DNA of 60,000 nucleotides, from assembly GCA_030704615.1 (NCBI GenBank), contig CM060731.1:40984001-41044000 (forward strand), given 5' to 3'. Under the pieces are notes generated by a model. It saw only the letters and a list, made by a program, of their open reading frames with translations, was not told the DNA's origin and did no database searches. Shown piece by piece: positions 1 through 10,467 of this stretch (positions within the stretch are counted from its first letter, which is position 1; every line of letters begins with the position of its first letter). Both the position numbers and the translations under genes were made by a program. The DNA is from Takakia lepidozioides. Its lineage: Eukaryota > Streptophyta > Takakiopsida > Takakiales > Takakiaceae.

Positions 1-1479
1 TATCATGTGTGAAGAAAACATCAAATTGTCACATGTGCCCATGCTAAGTTTACCAACCTCCTGATTATCATTGGTGGTACCATACGGGGCTTCACAAACA
101 AAACACACTAACATGGATATGTAAGGCAGAGCTGAAGAGTAGCACTTGCATGTACCCATTAACACTTTTACTCGGTCTTTCAGTGAGCACCCTGAAATAT
201 CTCGATCACTCTACCTTAGAGCTCCGATCGTAATGGACAGTGTTGTTGACGAGGGAAATAAACTTGTACATTTCTGGGAGAGGCGAGTTTGAAATTGCCA
301 CTGAAGCGAGTTTGAAACCCTACATTAAACCCTAAATTGTTGCCGTTTTGTGTGCTGGCCAGCCGCCGCCCTGGCGGCCCCGATCAACCGCGATGTGGTG
401 AAGAAGCGCATTTAAGCACACACATCTCAATCGGAGAACATCTGTGAAGGTACGTGTGTTTGTTTCTAGCCCATCCTTGTTTGCAAGAGTCTGATATTCG
501 AAAGGATGTGTTGCAGTTTTCGTAAAGCACTTGCATAACCAAGGATCTGAGGTGAGAAGCATCTGCTCTTTTGCGTGAAAGCTCTGTGAGTGTTGAAACA
601 TTGTGAAAACGTGTGATTTGTCGCTTTCCTCCCCCGGGGTTTCATCTAGCATTAAGTGTGTCTTGGTTCGGTTCACAATGTAATATCAGTAAGGGTTTGA
701 TCATGTAGACGAAGTTCCGCAGCTACCCTAGATCTGTCAGATTTGGATCATTTTCCACAATGCTTCTATGTTCTGTTCTCACTGGCAGCGTAATAGATAT
801 AGCGCAATGTTGCCCATTTCAGATACTGTCTTTTAGGTTTCAAAATAATGTACTGTAGCTTTGTCGCAGATGCTTACTTGGCCCGCTAGGCTTATTAGTG
901 ATGTGCGTTTACTGGGAAATCTGGAGACGTTTCATTTGGTAGTTTGCTTCAACTAGCCACAACCCTGAGAAGTCAAATTGGCAAGTTGTCTGGTTATACT
1001 AACGAGTGCTTCTATGCAGACCAATAACTGGAGAAGGCCAAAGGGTTATGTCGACTCTCTCGTTCGCAGAAGCATTGGAGACAAGGCATGTGCAGGCAAG
1101 CGGCTTTATTGAGATTTAGTGCACAACTTGGCAGACTGCGAGCTCCTACTGTTAGTGCAACAGGTTAGCTCGCTACCTGTCTTCCGAGTAGCTGATTTTT
1201 GTCTTACCTTGCAGAACAGCTTGAAGTTTTCTGACATTGCCAGACGAACACTAGCTTTGGGTAAAACCGTCATCTTGTAATGCAGTGGGAAAAATATCAG
1301 ATGTAAGAGAGAGGTAGACGGTAAACTGATGGACATCAAATGACTCGCCCTGCCTATACAAACTGTGTAGGAAGCATGGGATCCATCCTTTGGGAATCCT
1401 GTATATCTCTCTTTTTCCTCTGATATTTTGTCTTCAACGGTAACCATAATTTACATTTATGTTACTTGCAGCGACTCTG
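1..1479. other. no recognisable gene
   Basis: No supported gene was found. Open frames here are short and lack recognisable domains. The stretch could be the 5' part or introns of a gene whose later exon is the open frame at 3015-3377, but no splice structure could be built. Confidence 0.4.
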
Positions 1480-2397
1480 TATGTGGTTGCTGTTCCTTCG
1501 TGTGTTTAGCTCCTATGGTGGAAAGACTAAGACTGGCCTGTAGAAGGGAAGGGAGAAGGCTTCAAAGAGTGCAGGGACATCATATGTAGCACTTGTTCTT
1601 GGGCTTTACATGTGTGTGGCTCATGTGGATCAGGCACCACAGACACAGTAAAACAAAACAAATAGGTAGTATTTTGTAGGTAAATGCAAATGATGTGAAA
1701 AAGAATAGGGACATCTTATCTCCTACGAGGGATGATGACATATTCTTGGGAATCTCTCTGATGCAATCATGCTGTCCAGCATGCTGGATGTGGTTACTGT
1801 TCCTTGGTGTGTTAGCTCCTATGGTGGAAAGACTAAGTTTGGCATGTAGAAGGGAAGGGAGAAGGCTTCAAAGAGTGCAGGGACATCATATGTAGCACTT
1901 GTTCTTGGGCTTTACATGTGTGTGGCTCATGTGGATCAGGCACCACAGACACAGTAAAACAAAACAAATAGGTAGTATTTTGTAGGTAAATGCAAATGAT
2001 GTGAAAAAGAATAGGGACATCTTATCTCCTACGAGGGATGATGACATATTCTTGGGAATCTCTCTGATGCAATCATGCTGTCCAGCATGCTGGATGTGGT
2101 TACTGTTCCTTGGTGTGTTAGCTCCTATGGTGGAAAGACTAAGACTGGCATGTAGAAGGGAAGGGAGAAGGCTTCAAAGAGTGCAGGGACATCATATGTA
2201 GCACTTGTTCTTGGGCTTTACATGTGTGTGGCTCATGTGGATCAGGCACCACAGACAAAGTAAAACAAAACAAATAGGTAGTATTTTGTAGGTAAATGCA
2301 AATGATGTGAAAAAGAATAGGGACATCTTATCTCCTATGAGGGATGATGACATTCTTGGGAATCTCTCTGATGCAACCATGCTGTCCAGCATACTGT
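1480..2397. repeat. three tandem copies of a 306-bp unit
   Basis: Three consecutive copies begin near 1480, 1786 and 2092. Landmark words recur exactly 306 bp apart: a word beginning tcctatggtg at 1511, 1817 and 2123, and gtgaaaaagaatagg near 1695, 2001 and 2307. Copies 2 and 3 differ by only a few bases; the third copy decays at its end and has a 3-bp deletion. Two identical-looking 66-residue open frames are by-products of the repeat, since 306 is divisible by three, and I do not regard them as genes. Confidence 0.9.
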
Positions 2398-3014
2398 CCG
2401 CCATGCTAGTCTTTGGTGGAAATGTGATGTCATGCATATTTATAGGGTGCCACCAGCTTGTGGTCTCTAGGCTTACCTGATACTGCTATAGTTGTTTGCT
2501 GTCTATTGGAGTTTGATAGTCTTGGGGTGCTTCAATCGACTGTTCTGGAGTAATGAGGCATATTAAGGCAATCTGCTGTTGTTTGACATATCAGGAGTAA
2601 CTCGTTGGAAATCGCCTATTGAGCCTAACAGTACTAACTGACATTGCTCACAAATGTGTCAACACTAAAGAGGGAATCTAATGTGGACCCCGCCTTGCAG
2701 TTGAGTGTGGCTGTCACCAATGGTAGCTCTTGACTCTGGAGCCAGAAGACAAGTAGTTGTGGGAGCAAAGTTACTGTAATTAGTCTGATAGTATTTTTTG
2801 TGCCTAACAGTGGGGCCAGCAGAGACTGCAGTTTTCAACAACTAAGTGCTGTATAATAATAGCCTTCCCATCCAATCAAGTCCTCCATTTCTACTGTCTA
2901 CCTTCTACCATGGTGATTTCACATCCAAGTTATGTTGCCGCATGCTGTCCAACATGTCTCCTTAGTTCAGGTAACGGCGAGCCAGGCTCAATTGCATAAC
3001 TATCTCATCTGTGC
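2398..3014. other. no recognisable feature
   Basis: No gene, RNA or transposon signature was seen. The stretch lies between the 306-bp tandem repeat and a possible exon at 3015. Confidence 0.4.
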
Positions 3015-3377
3015 ATGCAACTGAGGAAAGTTTGTATAACCCAGTCTGCCATGGAGAAGCTGCATGAAACTGTGGAGGAATATTTGGAGAAAATGGGACT
3101 AATGGTCAGGAAACTGGCGGATGTGCATTATGATTTACAAAACACTTGGCCTGAGGCCGGAGATACAAAGCAGTATGTTGTAGCACATGAAAACGAAGAA
3201 GAGAGGTTTTGCATGGGGTGGTCTATAAACCATTGGATTGTGGTCGTCAGGGTACTTCTTCTGAAGAGCAGTGACAGAAGCTTGCTCGAATCCCACTCCC
3301 CACAGAGGCCATGTGGATTCATCCATGCATGCATCTGCCATGGTGCAGGAAGGAGGAATATACGAGTCCACAAATGA
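3015..3377 (+). CDS. hypothetical open frame, possible terminal exon
   Basis: Open frame of 120 codons. A plausible splice acceptor (ataacccag) lies just inside it at about 3040. From that point the encoded peptide is acidic and predicted helical (SAMEKLHETVEEYLEKMGLM and onward to about residue 75), which looks like real coding sequence. After about residue 80 the character becomes less protein-like. I do not recognise the family. It lies about 140 bp upstream of the dehydrogenase on the same strand. It could be a last exon of a gene mostly left of the window, or chance. Confidence 0.25.
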   Translation: MQLRKVCITQSAMEKLHETVEEYLEKMGLMVRKLADVHYDLQNTWPEAGDTKQYVVAHENEEERFCMGWSINHWIVVVRVLLLKSSDRSLLESHSPQRPCGFIHACICHGAGRRNIRVHK

Positions 3378-3520
3378 AACTTCCGTGGAGGTTTCCTAAG
3401 GAGGAGGCCGTACGGTGCTACTATGTGAGTCGTGTCAAGAAGATCTTTTGAACGCATTTTCTCGGAGATTTTGAGGTGGGCTCGGTGAGATCAGAGATCG
3501 GACATAGACGTAAGTAGAGG

Positions 3521-4303
3521 TTGGGATCCACGAGGAGCATGGCGAGTGTGTTGAATCTGCAGGGTAAGACAGCCATCGTGACGGGGGGCTCGCAGGGCAT
3601 CGGCAGGGAGATAAGCCTTACTCTTGCAAGGCAAGGGGCGTCTGTGGTGGTGAACTATGCCAGCAACGAAGCCAAAGCGAATGAGGTTGTGTCTGAGATT
3701 GAGAAAATACATGGTAAAGCCATCGCTGTGCGTGGCGATGTGAGCAGCGAGAGTGATGTTAAAGCTGTCTTTGACAAGGGCGAGAAGGCTTTTGGGGCTG
3801 TGCACATAGTGGTGAATTGTGCAGGAATCATATTATCGAGCTATGCTCCGGTGGTGAAGACTACGGAAGAGGAATGGGACAGGGTGTATGCTGTGAACAC
3901 CAAGGGGGCCTTTCTCGTTTCGAGGGAAGCGGCAATTCGCATCCCTCATGGCGGAGGTGGCCGCATCGTCAATATAACTACCACGGTCGTCTCCACATTA
4001 CTTCCAGGGTATGCAGCTTATGCTTCCAGCAAGGCAGCGGTGGAAACTTTCACCAAAATTTTAGCCAAGGAACTCAAGGGGACGAGAATCACGGCCAATT
4101 CTGTGGCCCCAGGTCCAGTAGCCACAGAGCTTTTCTTCAGAGGGAAGAGTGAGGCGGTGATAGAGTCGATGTCTAAAGCTCCCCCACTTGAACGTCTAGG
4201 GGAACCGAAAGACATAGCGAATATTGTCCTGTTCGTGGTGAGTGATGAGGGAGAGTGGTTGAATGGCCAGGTGATCCGTGCCAATGGTGGTTTGGCTTCT
4301 TGA
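3521..4303 (+). CDS. NADP(H)-dependent short-chain dehydrogenase/reductase (classical SDR)
   Basis: Single-exon gene of 260 codons, the usual length of classical SDRs, which are soluble reductases acting on aldehyde or ketone substrates. Visible motifs are the cofactor loop TGGSQGIG at residues 21-28, NCAG at 99-102 (normally NNAG), the helix-4 Asn at 126, and YxxxK with Tyr167 and Lys171. A PG motif and an ATELFF segment follow, as in the plant aldehyde-reductase subgroup, and the C-terminus has NGQVIRANGG. The Ser that normally lies about 13 residues before the catalytic Tyr is replaced: the run is TTT at 153-155. An internal Met at residue 7 (3539) fits the family's usual N-terminus better than the first ATG. 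The true substrate cannot be read from sequence. The 3' end and 3'UTR are duplicated downstream at 5664-6130. Confidence 0.9.
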   Translation: MGSTRSMASVLNLQGKTAIVTGGSQGIGREISLTLARQGASVVVNYASNEAKANEVVSEIEKIHGKAIAVRGDVSSESDVKAVFDKGEKAFGAVHIVVNCAGIILSSYAPVVKTTEEEWDRVYAVNTKGAFLVSREAAIRIPHGGGGRIVNITTTVVSTLLPGYAAYASSKAAVETFTKILAKELKGTRITANSVAPGPVATELFFRGKSEAVIESMSKAPPLERLGEPKDIANIVLFVVSDEGEWLNGQVIRANGGLAS

Positions 4304-4820
4304 AGATCTCAATGTGATCTGTGTTCAGATTCCTCGTCGAAGTTCTGGTGTTGAGAATCACCTAGTCTAGCTGGGGAGGATGATAGCAAAGCTATACGTT
4401 ATTTTCAGATACACGGTTATTTCTGCTGACATTTTGTTTCTCCTTAAACTTTCTTTAAGCTTGTGGGATCTTTGGATTCGAAAGCTCTCGCAGACAAAGC
4501 TTTTCAAAATTGAGTCTAGTTAAAGCTGTCAGAGAAAAAGGCGACCTAGAGTTTTGGTGACTGGTCATTGTACAGGTGGGTAGTTTTTCCCAGCTAAGCA
4601 GGTCTAATATCACGGTTACATCTTAGAGTTGGTGCCATGATCTGCTTACGGCTGCCAAGGACAGTTCCGGTGTTTCAATCATGGATTCAACGGTTTAAAA
4701 TCTGGGTGTAATCCTACGGGGCCCTTAAAAAGGCAGCCTGAATGTCCTTTGATGATCATGAAAGTCTATATCAATCTCTGAGTCTGTACAAACTCGATCT
4801 CATTAGACATGATGTTCACT
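4304..4820 (+). other. 3' flank/3'UTR of the dehydrogenase (source of a duplication)
   Basis: Non-coding sequence after the stop codon. It is paralogous to 5735-6130. Shared landmarks include the words around the stop, a run near 4462 (cttgtgggatctttg), a run near 4493 (gcagacaaagctttt) and ggggccctta near 4720. This places the dehydrogenase 3' end as the parent of the downstream copy. Confidence 0.7.
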
Positions 4821-5242
4821 GAAGTCAGTTGAAGTTGTTTTCTTGGCCTAAAGTCAAGTCTCCTGGTGCAACAAGTCAAACCACGGCTTCTTATTAGAAC
4901 AGAAGACTGAAACAATTGAGTGAACAGGCTTCTGCAAGCAAAGATGATGTTCTTGAGACTCGCTTTTGCAATCAACAATCACAGGTGGAGAAGTGAAAGC
5001 AATTTACACATCAAGCCCACCTGCGAATGATCATATTAGACTTTACCATCGACATTGCTCCGAGAATGGAAGAGATAGGTCATCCACCTCGACTCAAGGC
5101 AAAGAGATTGAGAGATTGTGCTCATGTTTGCCTCCTTGTGTCAAGTTTGGGCAGAACAAGAGGGAGCAGACAGTACCTTTGTGAGTGTTCAATCCAGTAG
5201 TGGGACTTACCTTGGTATGCAGAGAATGTGTGTAAGAAAGAG

Positions 5243-5275
<33 letters not shown>

Positions 5276-5663
5276 GTGGCATGCCAGCAGGAAACCTGTC
5301 CCAAATACTCCAGGAGGGTTGAGGTGGAGGCTCCTGACCCCAAAATGAAGACTAGAAGTCTTAAGATTCAAGAACCATGAGTGTACGTGCAGAGCTTGGG
5401 GTGGGTAATACGTCCGCTCAGTGGAGGTTTGCCTCTATCGCTGGTCTTGAGCCAGGGCAACGTGCTCGAGGTGCATGGCGGTCTTCCTTGCTAAATTGTC
5501 CATGACTAGAACATCAGGGCGTCTAGTTCATTGAAGCGATATCCATTACTCTTCCCTTCTTGCTGGCGAGGCTTTTGCTGGGGTGCGCGAAGTTTTTGTA
5601 AGTTCTCATAAGCACCTGCGGCGGCGTTTCTTGGAGCGTCCGGCCATAGCTGTTTTCGGCCAG
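4821..5663. other. no gene; short GA microsatellite
   Basis: No coding feature is supported. A (GA)n tract of about 12 units lies at 5251-5274. The rest shows no recognisable domain or transposon end. Confidence 0.5.
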
Positions 5664-6130
5664 TGAGAAGGAATCTGAGTACAGATCCACTTGAGATCTT
5701 CCGGAAGCCAAACCGTCATCCGTGCATGTGCATGCTGGTTTGGCTTCATGAACATTTCAATTCGATCTGTACTCGCAATCCTTATCGAAGTTTTGGTGTC
5801 GAGAATCATCAAGTCTGGCTACATAGGGAAGATGACCCCAAAGAAGCTTCCAGATGCTACCTAGATACACGTTTAGGGAGAAACGTGTTGCTCTTTCTCA
5901 TGAAACATTCTTTATCTTGTGGGATCTTTGCATATCAAAAGCTATGGCAGACAAAGCTTTTTCAAGATCGAGTGTAATTGAAGCTGCTAGAGAAAAAAAG
6001 CGGGCTAGAGTTTTGGTCAATGCACGGGTGGGTGGTTTTCATGGATTCAAGGCAATCTGGCAATCCTCCGGGGCCCTTAATGAGTCAGCCTAAGTCTTTG
6101 TGATTCTGTAAAAACTCCATCCTATATGTT
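5664..6130 (+). pseudogene. decayed duplicate of the dehydrogenase 3' end with an inverted arm
   Basis: The part from 5735 to 6130 is a diverged direct copy of the dehydrogenase last codons and 3'UTR (4280-4810). The part from 5664 to 5715 is a second copy of the same last-codon segment in inverted orientation. The two arms face each other across a loop of about 20 bases. By eye, 40 of 51 arm positions pair, not counting G-U. Exact shared blocks are gagtacagatc and gaagccaaacc. The catalytic coding part is absent, so no protein function remains. The arrangement could be transcribed as a foldback RNA. Confidence 0.75.
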
Positions 6131-6248
6131 TCTTAACAGCATCTAATGTTGTGACATAGGTTGAGCGTCCACCGAAGCAGGGTCCCACAAGATCCCCAGC
6201 AAAGCTTCAAACAATCCCGAAGTTTTGCGCAAAGATGCCTTTGCATGA

Positions 6249-6340
6249 TGAAAAGCAAGAAGTGATTCTCGGCATTCTTCGAGAGTCGAAAGAGCCAATT
6301 TTGATGTTGAAGGAGTCTGAGAATCACTTCTTGCTTTTCA
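6249..6340. ncRNA. candidate foldback (miRNA-like hairpin), expression unknown
   Basis: A 22-bp perfect inverted repeat (6249-6270 with 6319-6340) encloses a loop of about 48 bases. The stem extends by a G-U and a G-C pair on the loop side. Stem length and loop size fit a plant miRNA precursor or a young inverted-repeat siRNA locus. The arms do not match a conserved plant miRNA that I recognise. No Pol II signals were identified. Confidence 0.4.
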
Positions 6341-6544
6341 GTTCTTCTTCCTGGAAGCAACATCTGTTGTTACATCCTTTGATTCTTTAGATAGCTGTTT
6401 TCCTCATCTCAGTAACCTAGTGCTCTCAGCTCTCCTGCTTTTCCCCCTCTTCTCTTAGGTTTCTTTCTCTTAGGTTTCTGGCTCTGAGTTGGTATCTCTG
6501 TTTTTCTGCCTCATGGCTCACTGTAAGAATATTTTTTCCTTAAC

Positions 6545-6758
6545 TTTTTTTTTTTTTTTTTTTCAAAGGGCACAAATCAGACCCCTTAATAGGGAGAGGA
6601 GAAAATAACCTCTTTCACAGTAACCCGCCATGAGGCGTAGGAACGGGGAACCACCCAGGAACCATACCACACCCGTCAGTAGCTAGATTTGACCCCAGAA
6701 TCGTCTGGGTGGCACTCAGTGCACTTAACACTTAACCAACTGGGCTACTGACTGTTGG
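6545..6758 (-). mobile_element. tRNA-derived SINE
   Basis: Read on the minus strand, the element opens with a tRNA-like head. It has an A-box TAGCCCAGTTGG (complement of 6737-6748) and a B-box-like GGGGTCAAATCT (complement of 6685-6696) about 40 bases apart. A tRNA-unrelated body follows, and the element ends in a run of about 19 A (the T run at 6545-6563). Total length of about 214 bp is typical. Target-site duplications are obscured by flanking T-rich DNA. It lies about 370 bp upstream of the LEA-like gene start. Confidence 0.8.
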
Positions 6759-7127
6759 TCTTTTTCTTTTCTTTCTTTTTTAATTATATACAGTAAGTCT
6801 TCCAGGGATACAATCCCCCTGTTCTGTATGTAATGTTTTTTTTTTATTAAAGATTGAAGTGGTCGGCAGGATACTGGGCCCTGGGCACGCGTCGGCTATC
6901 TAGCACCAGCACGGAGATGCTCGCCACGTCGCTAGTGCCCGCCTGTCCCGCTGCACGCTAAAGCTCTGCGGTGCTGCCCCTTTCTTCATCGCCTCGTTTC
7001 CTTTCGCTGATCAACCGTCTCTCATCTTCAAGTCTGTTGTACAAATCTCTGGTACACCCACACTAGGCCTTCTTTGCGCACAAGCTTGCCGTTGTTGGGA
7101 TTTTGAGAGCAACCCACCTCGCACAAA
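6759..7127 (+). promoter_or_regulatory. upstream region/5'UTR of the LEA-like gene
   Basis: There is no coding feature. The last 240 bases turn GC-rich and look like a 5' leader ahead of the ATG at 7128. A T-rich tract at 6836-6845 precedes it. No promoter element can be assigned with confidence. Confidence 0.35.
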
Positions 7128-8540
7128 ATGGCCGAAAATTTCCAAGATGCGTCATCCGAGACACTCGAGGAGGCCGGTGACACTGTGCAGGTGACATTCT
7201 TCTACAGTTCTGTCCTAGTTTATGGATTTTCTGTATGCTAGCTGGAAAATGGTGTCAGATCTGTAGCGTTATTGAGTTTAGTACACTCAATGCATTGTCG
7301 AAGGGCCTAAAGTTTGGGGCGGGTCGTTTGCGTGCAGCACAGGATTGAAGTCTGTATGGGTAGAAGAATGAATCTATGGATTGTAGAGGTAAATCTAACA
7401 TGGGGTCCTGTGAGATGCAGCCTGTCAACGAGCAGCTCGGCCAATTGAAGCTTGGGGGCCAGGACAATGTGAAAACCGCAGCCGATAGGTCTAACCAGGC
7501 TTTGGAGTCTTCCGGAGATGGAACCCGGAGCAGGTATTTTCTTAGCGATCTGTCCATCGTGAACTGATGGCCTTGTTCCCACACTGGACTCTGCAATTCC
7601 TGTGCTGAGCTTACCAACGTATTTGGCAATGGGTTGGGTTTGCAGAGCGAGTTTTTGCTGTGGTGCCGTAGAGCAGAGTCAATGTAGGCAGAGGGGTATA
7701 GGGAAGAGATGAGGGATTTGATGTTCACTCAGCTTACAATTTCTGGCTTGCAGCATACACGAGGCACAAGGTGCTGCACTGCCAGCGGAAGACCAAGTCT
7801 CACAGAAGCTGAGCTTGGCGAAGGAGAAAGCCGGGGCCGGCATTCACGAGTTGAAGGCTGCTGCCCATCAGCGTGCTCATGACCGTGTGGAAGGCCGTGC
7901 CCAGGAGGGCAAAGGAGCTCTGGAGCAAGGCTTGGCGACTGTGCAAGATGCACTGACGCAAGGGGCTACTGCTGTTTCAGAACGACTAGCACAGGCAAAA
8001 GACTCGGCCACCGACAACACTGGTGAAGGAAACTACACTGTAAAAACAGTAGACCACCAAACGGGGGCCGAGACACATGACAAGCCAGGGGTGGTGCGTG
8101 ATGTCCCTACTGACGTTGCGCATGAAAACGCAGACCAAAAGCCAACCACCCTGCTCCAGTCTTTTACTGGTGTCATCTCCCAAACCGCCTTGTCTGTCAA
8201 AGAGGCTTTGGTTGGCAAGTCTACACCGAAATCGGATCATAGTGCAGTAGCTCAAGAAGGGTCGACAGACGTGATTCAGTCCGTCGGCGATAGCCTTACG
8301 CAGTCTGCAGTGTTGGCCAAGGACGCCTTCAAGGAGCAGGTGGGTCAATTGACAGGCAGCTCAACTGACTCTACTTCTACGTCAAGGCCTCAGCAAGGGG
8401 AAGGCGTTCTGAACAAAGTGGCTGGCACCATTTCGCAGTCTGTACAGTATGTGAAGAGTTCCTTGGTGCCCAGTTCAGCAGCCCCTGCCAATAACCCCAA
8501 TCCAGGATTACCTTCTGACGTGCCTCGCAGAGCTGAATGA
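7128..8540 (+). CDS. LEA-like hydrophilic stress protein, three exons
   Basis: Predicted exons are 7128-7190, 7421-7533 and 7754-8540, giving 320 residues. Junctions are GT-AG and reading frames agree (first intron phase 0, second phase 2). The protein is rich in Ala, Lys, Gln, Ser and Thr, with no signal peptide or membrane segment. It carries loosely repeated amphipathic helices of the kind LTQSAVLAKDAF, ISQTALSVKEAL and ISQSVQYVKSSL. Such composition is typical of late-embryogenesis-abundant or cold/dehydration-induced proteins that protect membranes or proteins during drying. I cannot place it in a numbered LEA family. An alternative reading is a generic disordered protein. Confidence is good in the gene model and moderate in the class. 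Confidence 0.7.
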
Positions 8541-10250
8541 GCACCAAGCAAACTTGCCCTCGGACTAAATCCAATCAACACTCTTCCTGCCTGTATTCTC
8601 AGATATTCGTCCCTAGGCTTCACCTTCATTTGTTTTCTGTGACTCAGAAGAGAGAGTGTGTGTATCTTTGTATTGAACAAATGTCTGAATACATGCTTTC
8701 AAGTCGTCCATGATGGATAGTGTAAACTGGGTGTGAGGTTTTTCTCACATATCCAGTGCTGTAGTTCCTCAGCTTGAGGAATATGTAATGTGGCAGCCTG
8801 CCATGATGAGAATGAACATGTGAGTGTCAGTAAATGTGCAGATTCAGAAAGTGTGAAAAGATGCAGTGCTAATTTGTATGTGGAAGGGAGCAACATGTAT
8901 CTGAAATAGAGGGAAGAAATTTTTCCCAACATTCTGCCAACTCCACAGATATTTAAAATTTGTGGACGGAAAGCACTCCCAATGATTCCTCTGCAAGACA
9001 GCACAAGGGCAAACATTACCGTATGGGTGATGATGCACTGCAGAACAGCATACATACCCTGCAGTTGAACAAATAAACAACTCATCCTTGATCAAGGCCT
9101 GTCACATCTATCGTCCCCAAACGACATCCTACACACCCAATGTAAAACAAACCAGGCCAAGATGTTGGAGGCAACAATTGATCCTTCAAAACCCTTACTT
9201 CCTCTTTTGGGTTGTGATATGAAAATTGCAGTGACAAGAGATATGAAGTGTAACCAAAACCACAGAATAGTCACTTCCCCAACCATAGGAAATATTCTTA
9301 CACTAGCCATGATCACCTCCTTCAGATCTGAATGGCAGCTTCTCATCGCACTTGCAAACAAGCAAGAAATTTGGAGGCTACCTAAGTAAGCTTCCTTTGT
9401 CATGGCTTGCTTAATTTGGAGCTTGGACAGAATTAGTCCCTAGTGATGCATTCAACCCTTTCAAATACATCTCTGAATGGGAAAGCTCCTGAAGAAACTT
9501 TGCAGAACCATCTGTCTAGTCAGAATTTGTCCTTAGTAATGCATTCAACCAATTTCCTTTCAAATACATCTCTGAATGGGAAAGCTCCTGAAGAATCTTT
9601 GCAGCATAACCAGCTGTCTGGATTCCTTCTGGAGCTGTGTACCTGCTCAAGCCACTTTGCACACCCAGGTCAACCATAACTGGTGGTAACATCATGGTTG
9701 TGTCTCCTACAACACGGGTGCCATGCCCTCTTCAATTGCCAGGGGGAGTGGCTCGAAATCCAAAGAAATTGGCCTGGACAGTGGACACCTCTCTTATTTC
9801 AAATTTTGAGTATCTAACTGGTGAACAAGGTACAGAAAGTATCCATGATCATTTATGTTCCAAACCATACAGTCCCAGTCTAGACAACATAGCTTATAGC
9901 TTCTACAAGCTACACTACAAGCTACATAGTGCTTTCACAACCAGTCAGATTAGAGGGTGAAAGTAACGCCGTGAAAGCCAAGGAACCATTTAGCTAGGCC
10001 TTGCGTATCCATGCTGTTGGAGTCCTGGCTTTTAGAAACACGCATGCCCCTCTGCATGCATGGTGATTGTATCTGCAAACATACAAATCTCAACAAGTTA
10101 CACCATGATCCTTGACACCTGTACGGTTAGAGCTTTTACATGAGCTGGTCCAACAAGTATTCCGATCACGGGGGAGGGGTCCTATCTACCCAAATTGAAT
10201 CAACCCCTTACCGAGCCTCTATTGTTGAAGTGATCAAACTCTATCAATAA
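8541..10250. other. LEA-like gene 3' flank and unassigned DNA
   Basis: No gene is supported. The 3'UTR of the LEA-like gene probably occupies the first 150-200 bases. A short direct duplication lies at 9446-9606 and is listed separately. Beyond about 9960 the sequence probably runs into the copia LTR, whose outer edge was not found. Confidence 0.4.
9446..9606. repeat. direct duplication, unit about 93 bp
   Basis: The stretch starting atgcattcaacc recurs from 9446 to 9539. Both copies contain the shared core aatacatctctgaatgggaa. The second copy has an insertion of about 8 bases near its start. Confidence 0.8.
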
Positions 10251-10467
10251 AATGTACTGAGCGAGAGGGCTCCATATATACTACTGCACCACTACTTCGT
10301 GATCAACTGGTAAGTACTCATAGAGGAGAGTGCAGGCACTGACTAATGAGTAATGCCACCACCAAGGTAACTAGTACTGCCTGGATGGATAACAATTGTC
10401 CACTAGTAAATATAGGGAAACCTAGGAGTTACTAGATGACAAGACGAGGGGAGAGGTATTTCTGACA
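10250..10467 (-). mobile_element. probable 3' LTR portion of the copia element
   Basis: On the minus strand a purine-rich tract (complement of 10468-10483) is followed by TGTCAGAAAT, the expected arrangement of polypurine tract and start of a 3' LTR. The outer LTR end is not identified, so the left boundary given here is arbitrary. No matching 5' LTR was found at the other end. Confidence 0.45.

Noticed and set aside
332-1447. Minus-strand open frames of about 113 codons
   Set aside because: No domain, odd composition and no splice support. Length is within chance for this base composition.
1695-2201. Two 66-codon open frames that look like duplicated small genes
   Set aside because: They are phase-locked by-products of the 306-bp tandem repeat, with no start context or family similarity.
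7255-7728. 157-codon minus-strand frame in the LEA-like locus
   Set aside because: It overlaps exon 2 and both introns of a consistent plus-strand gene and has no domain.
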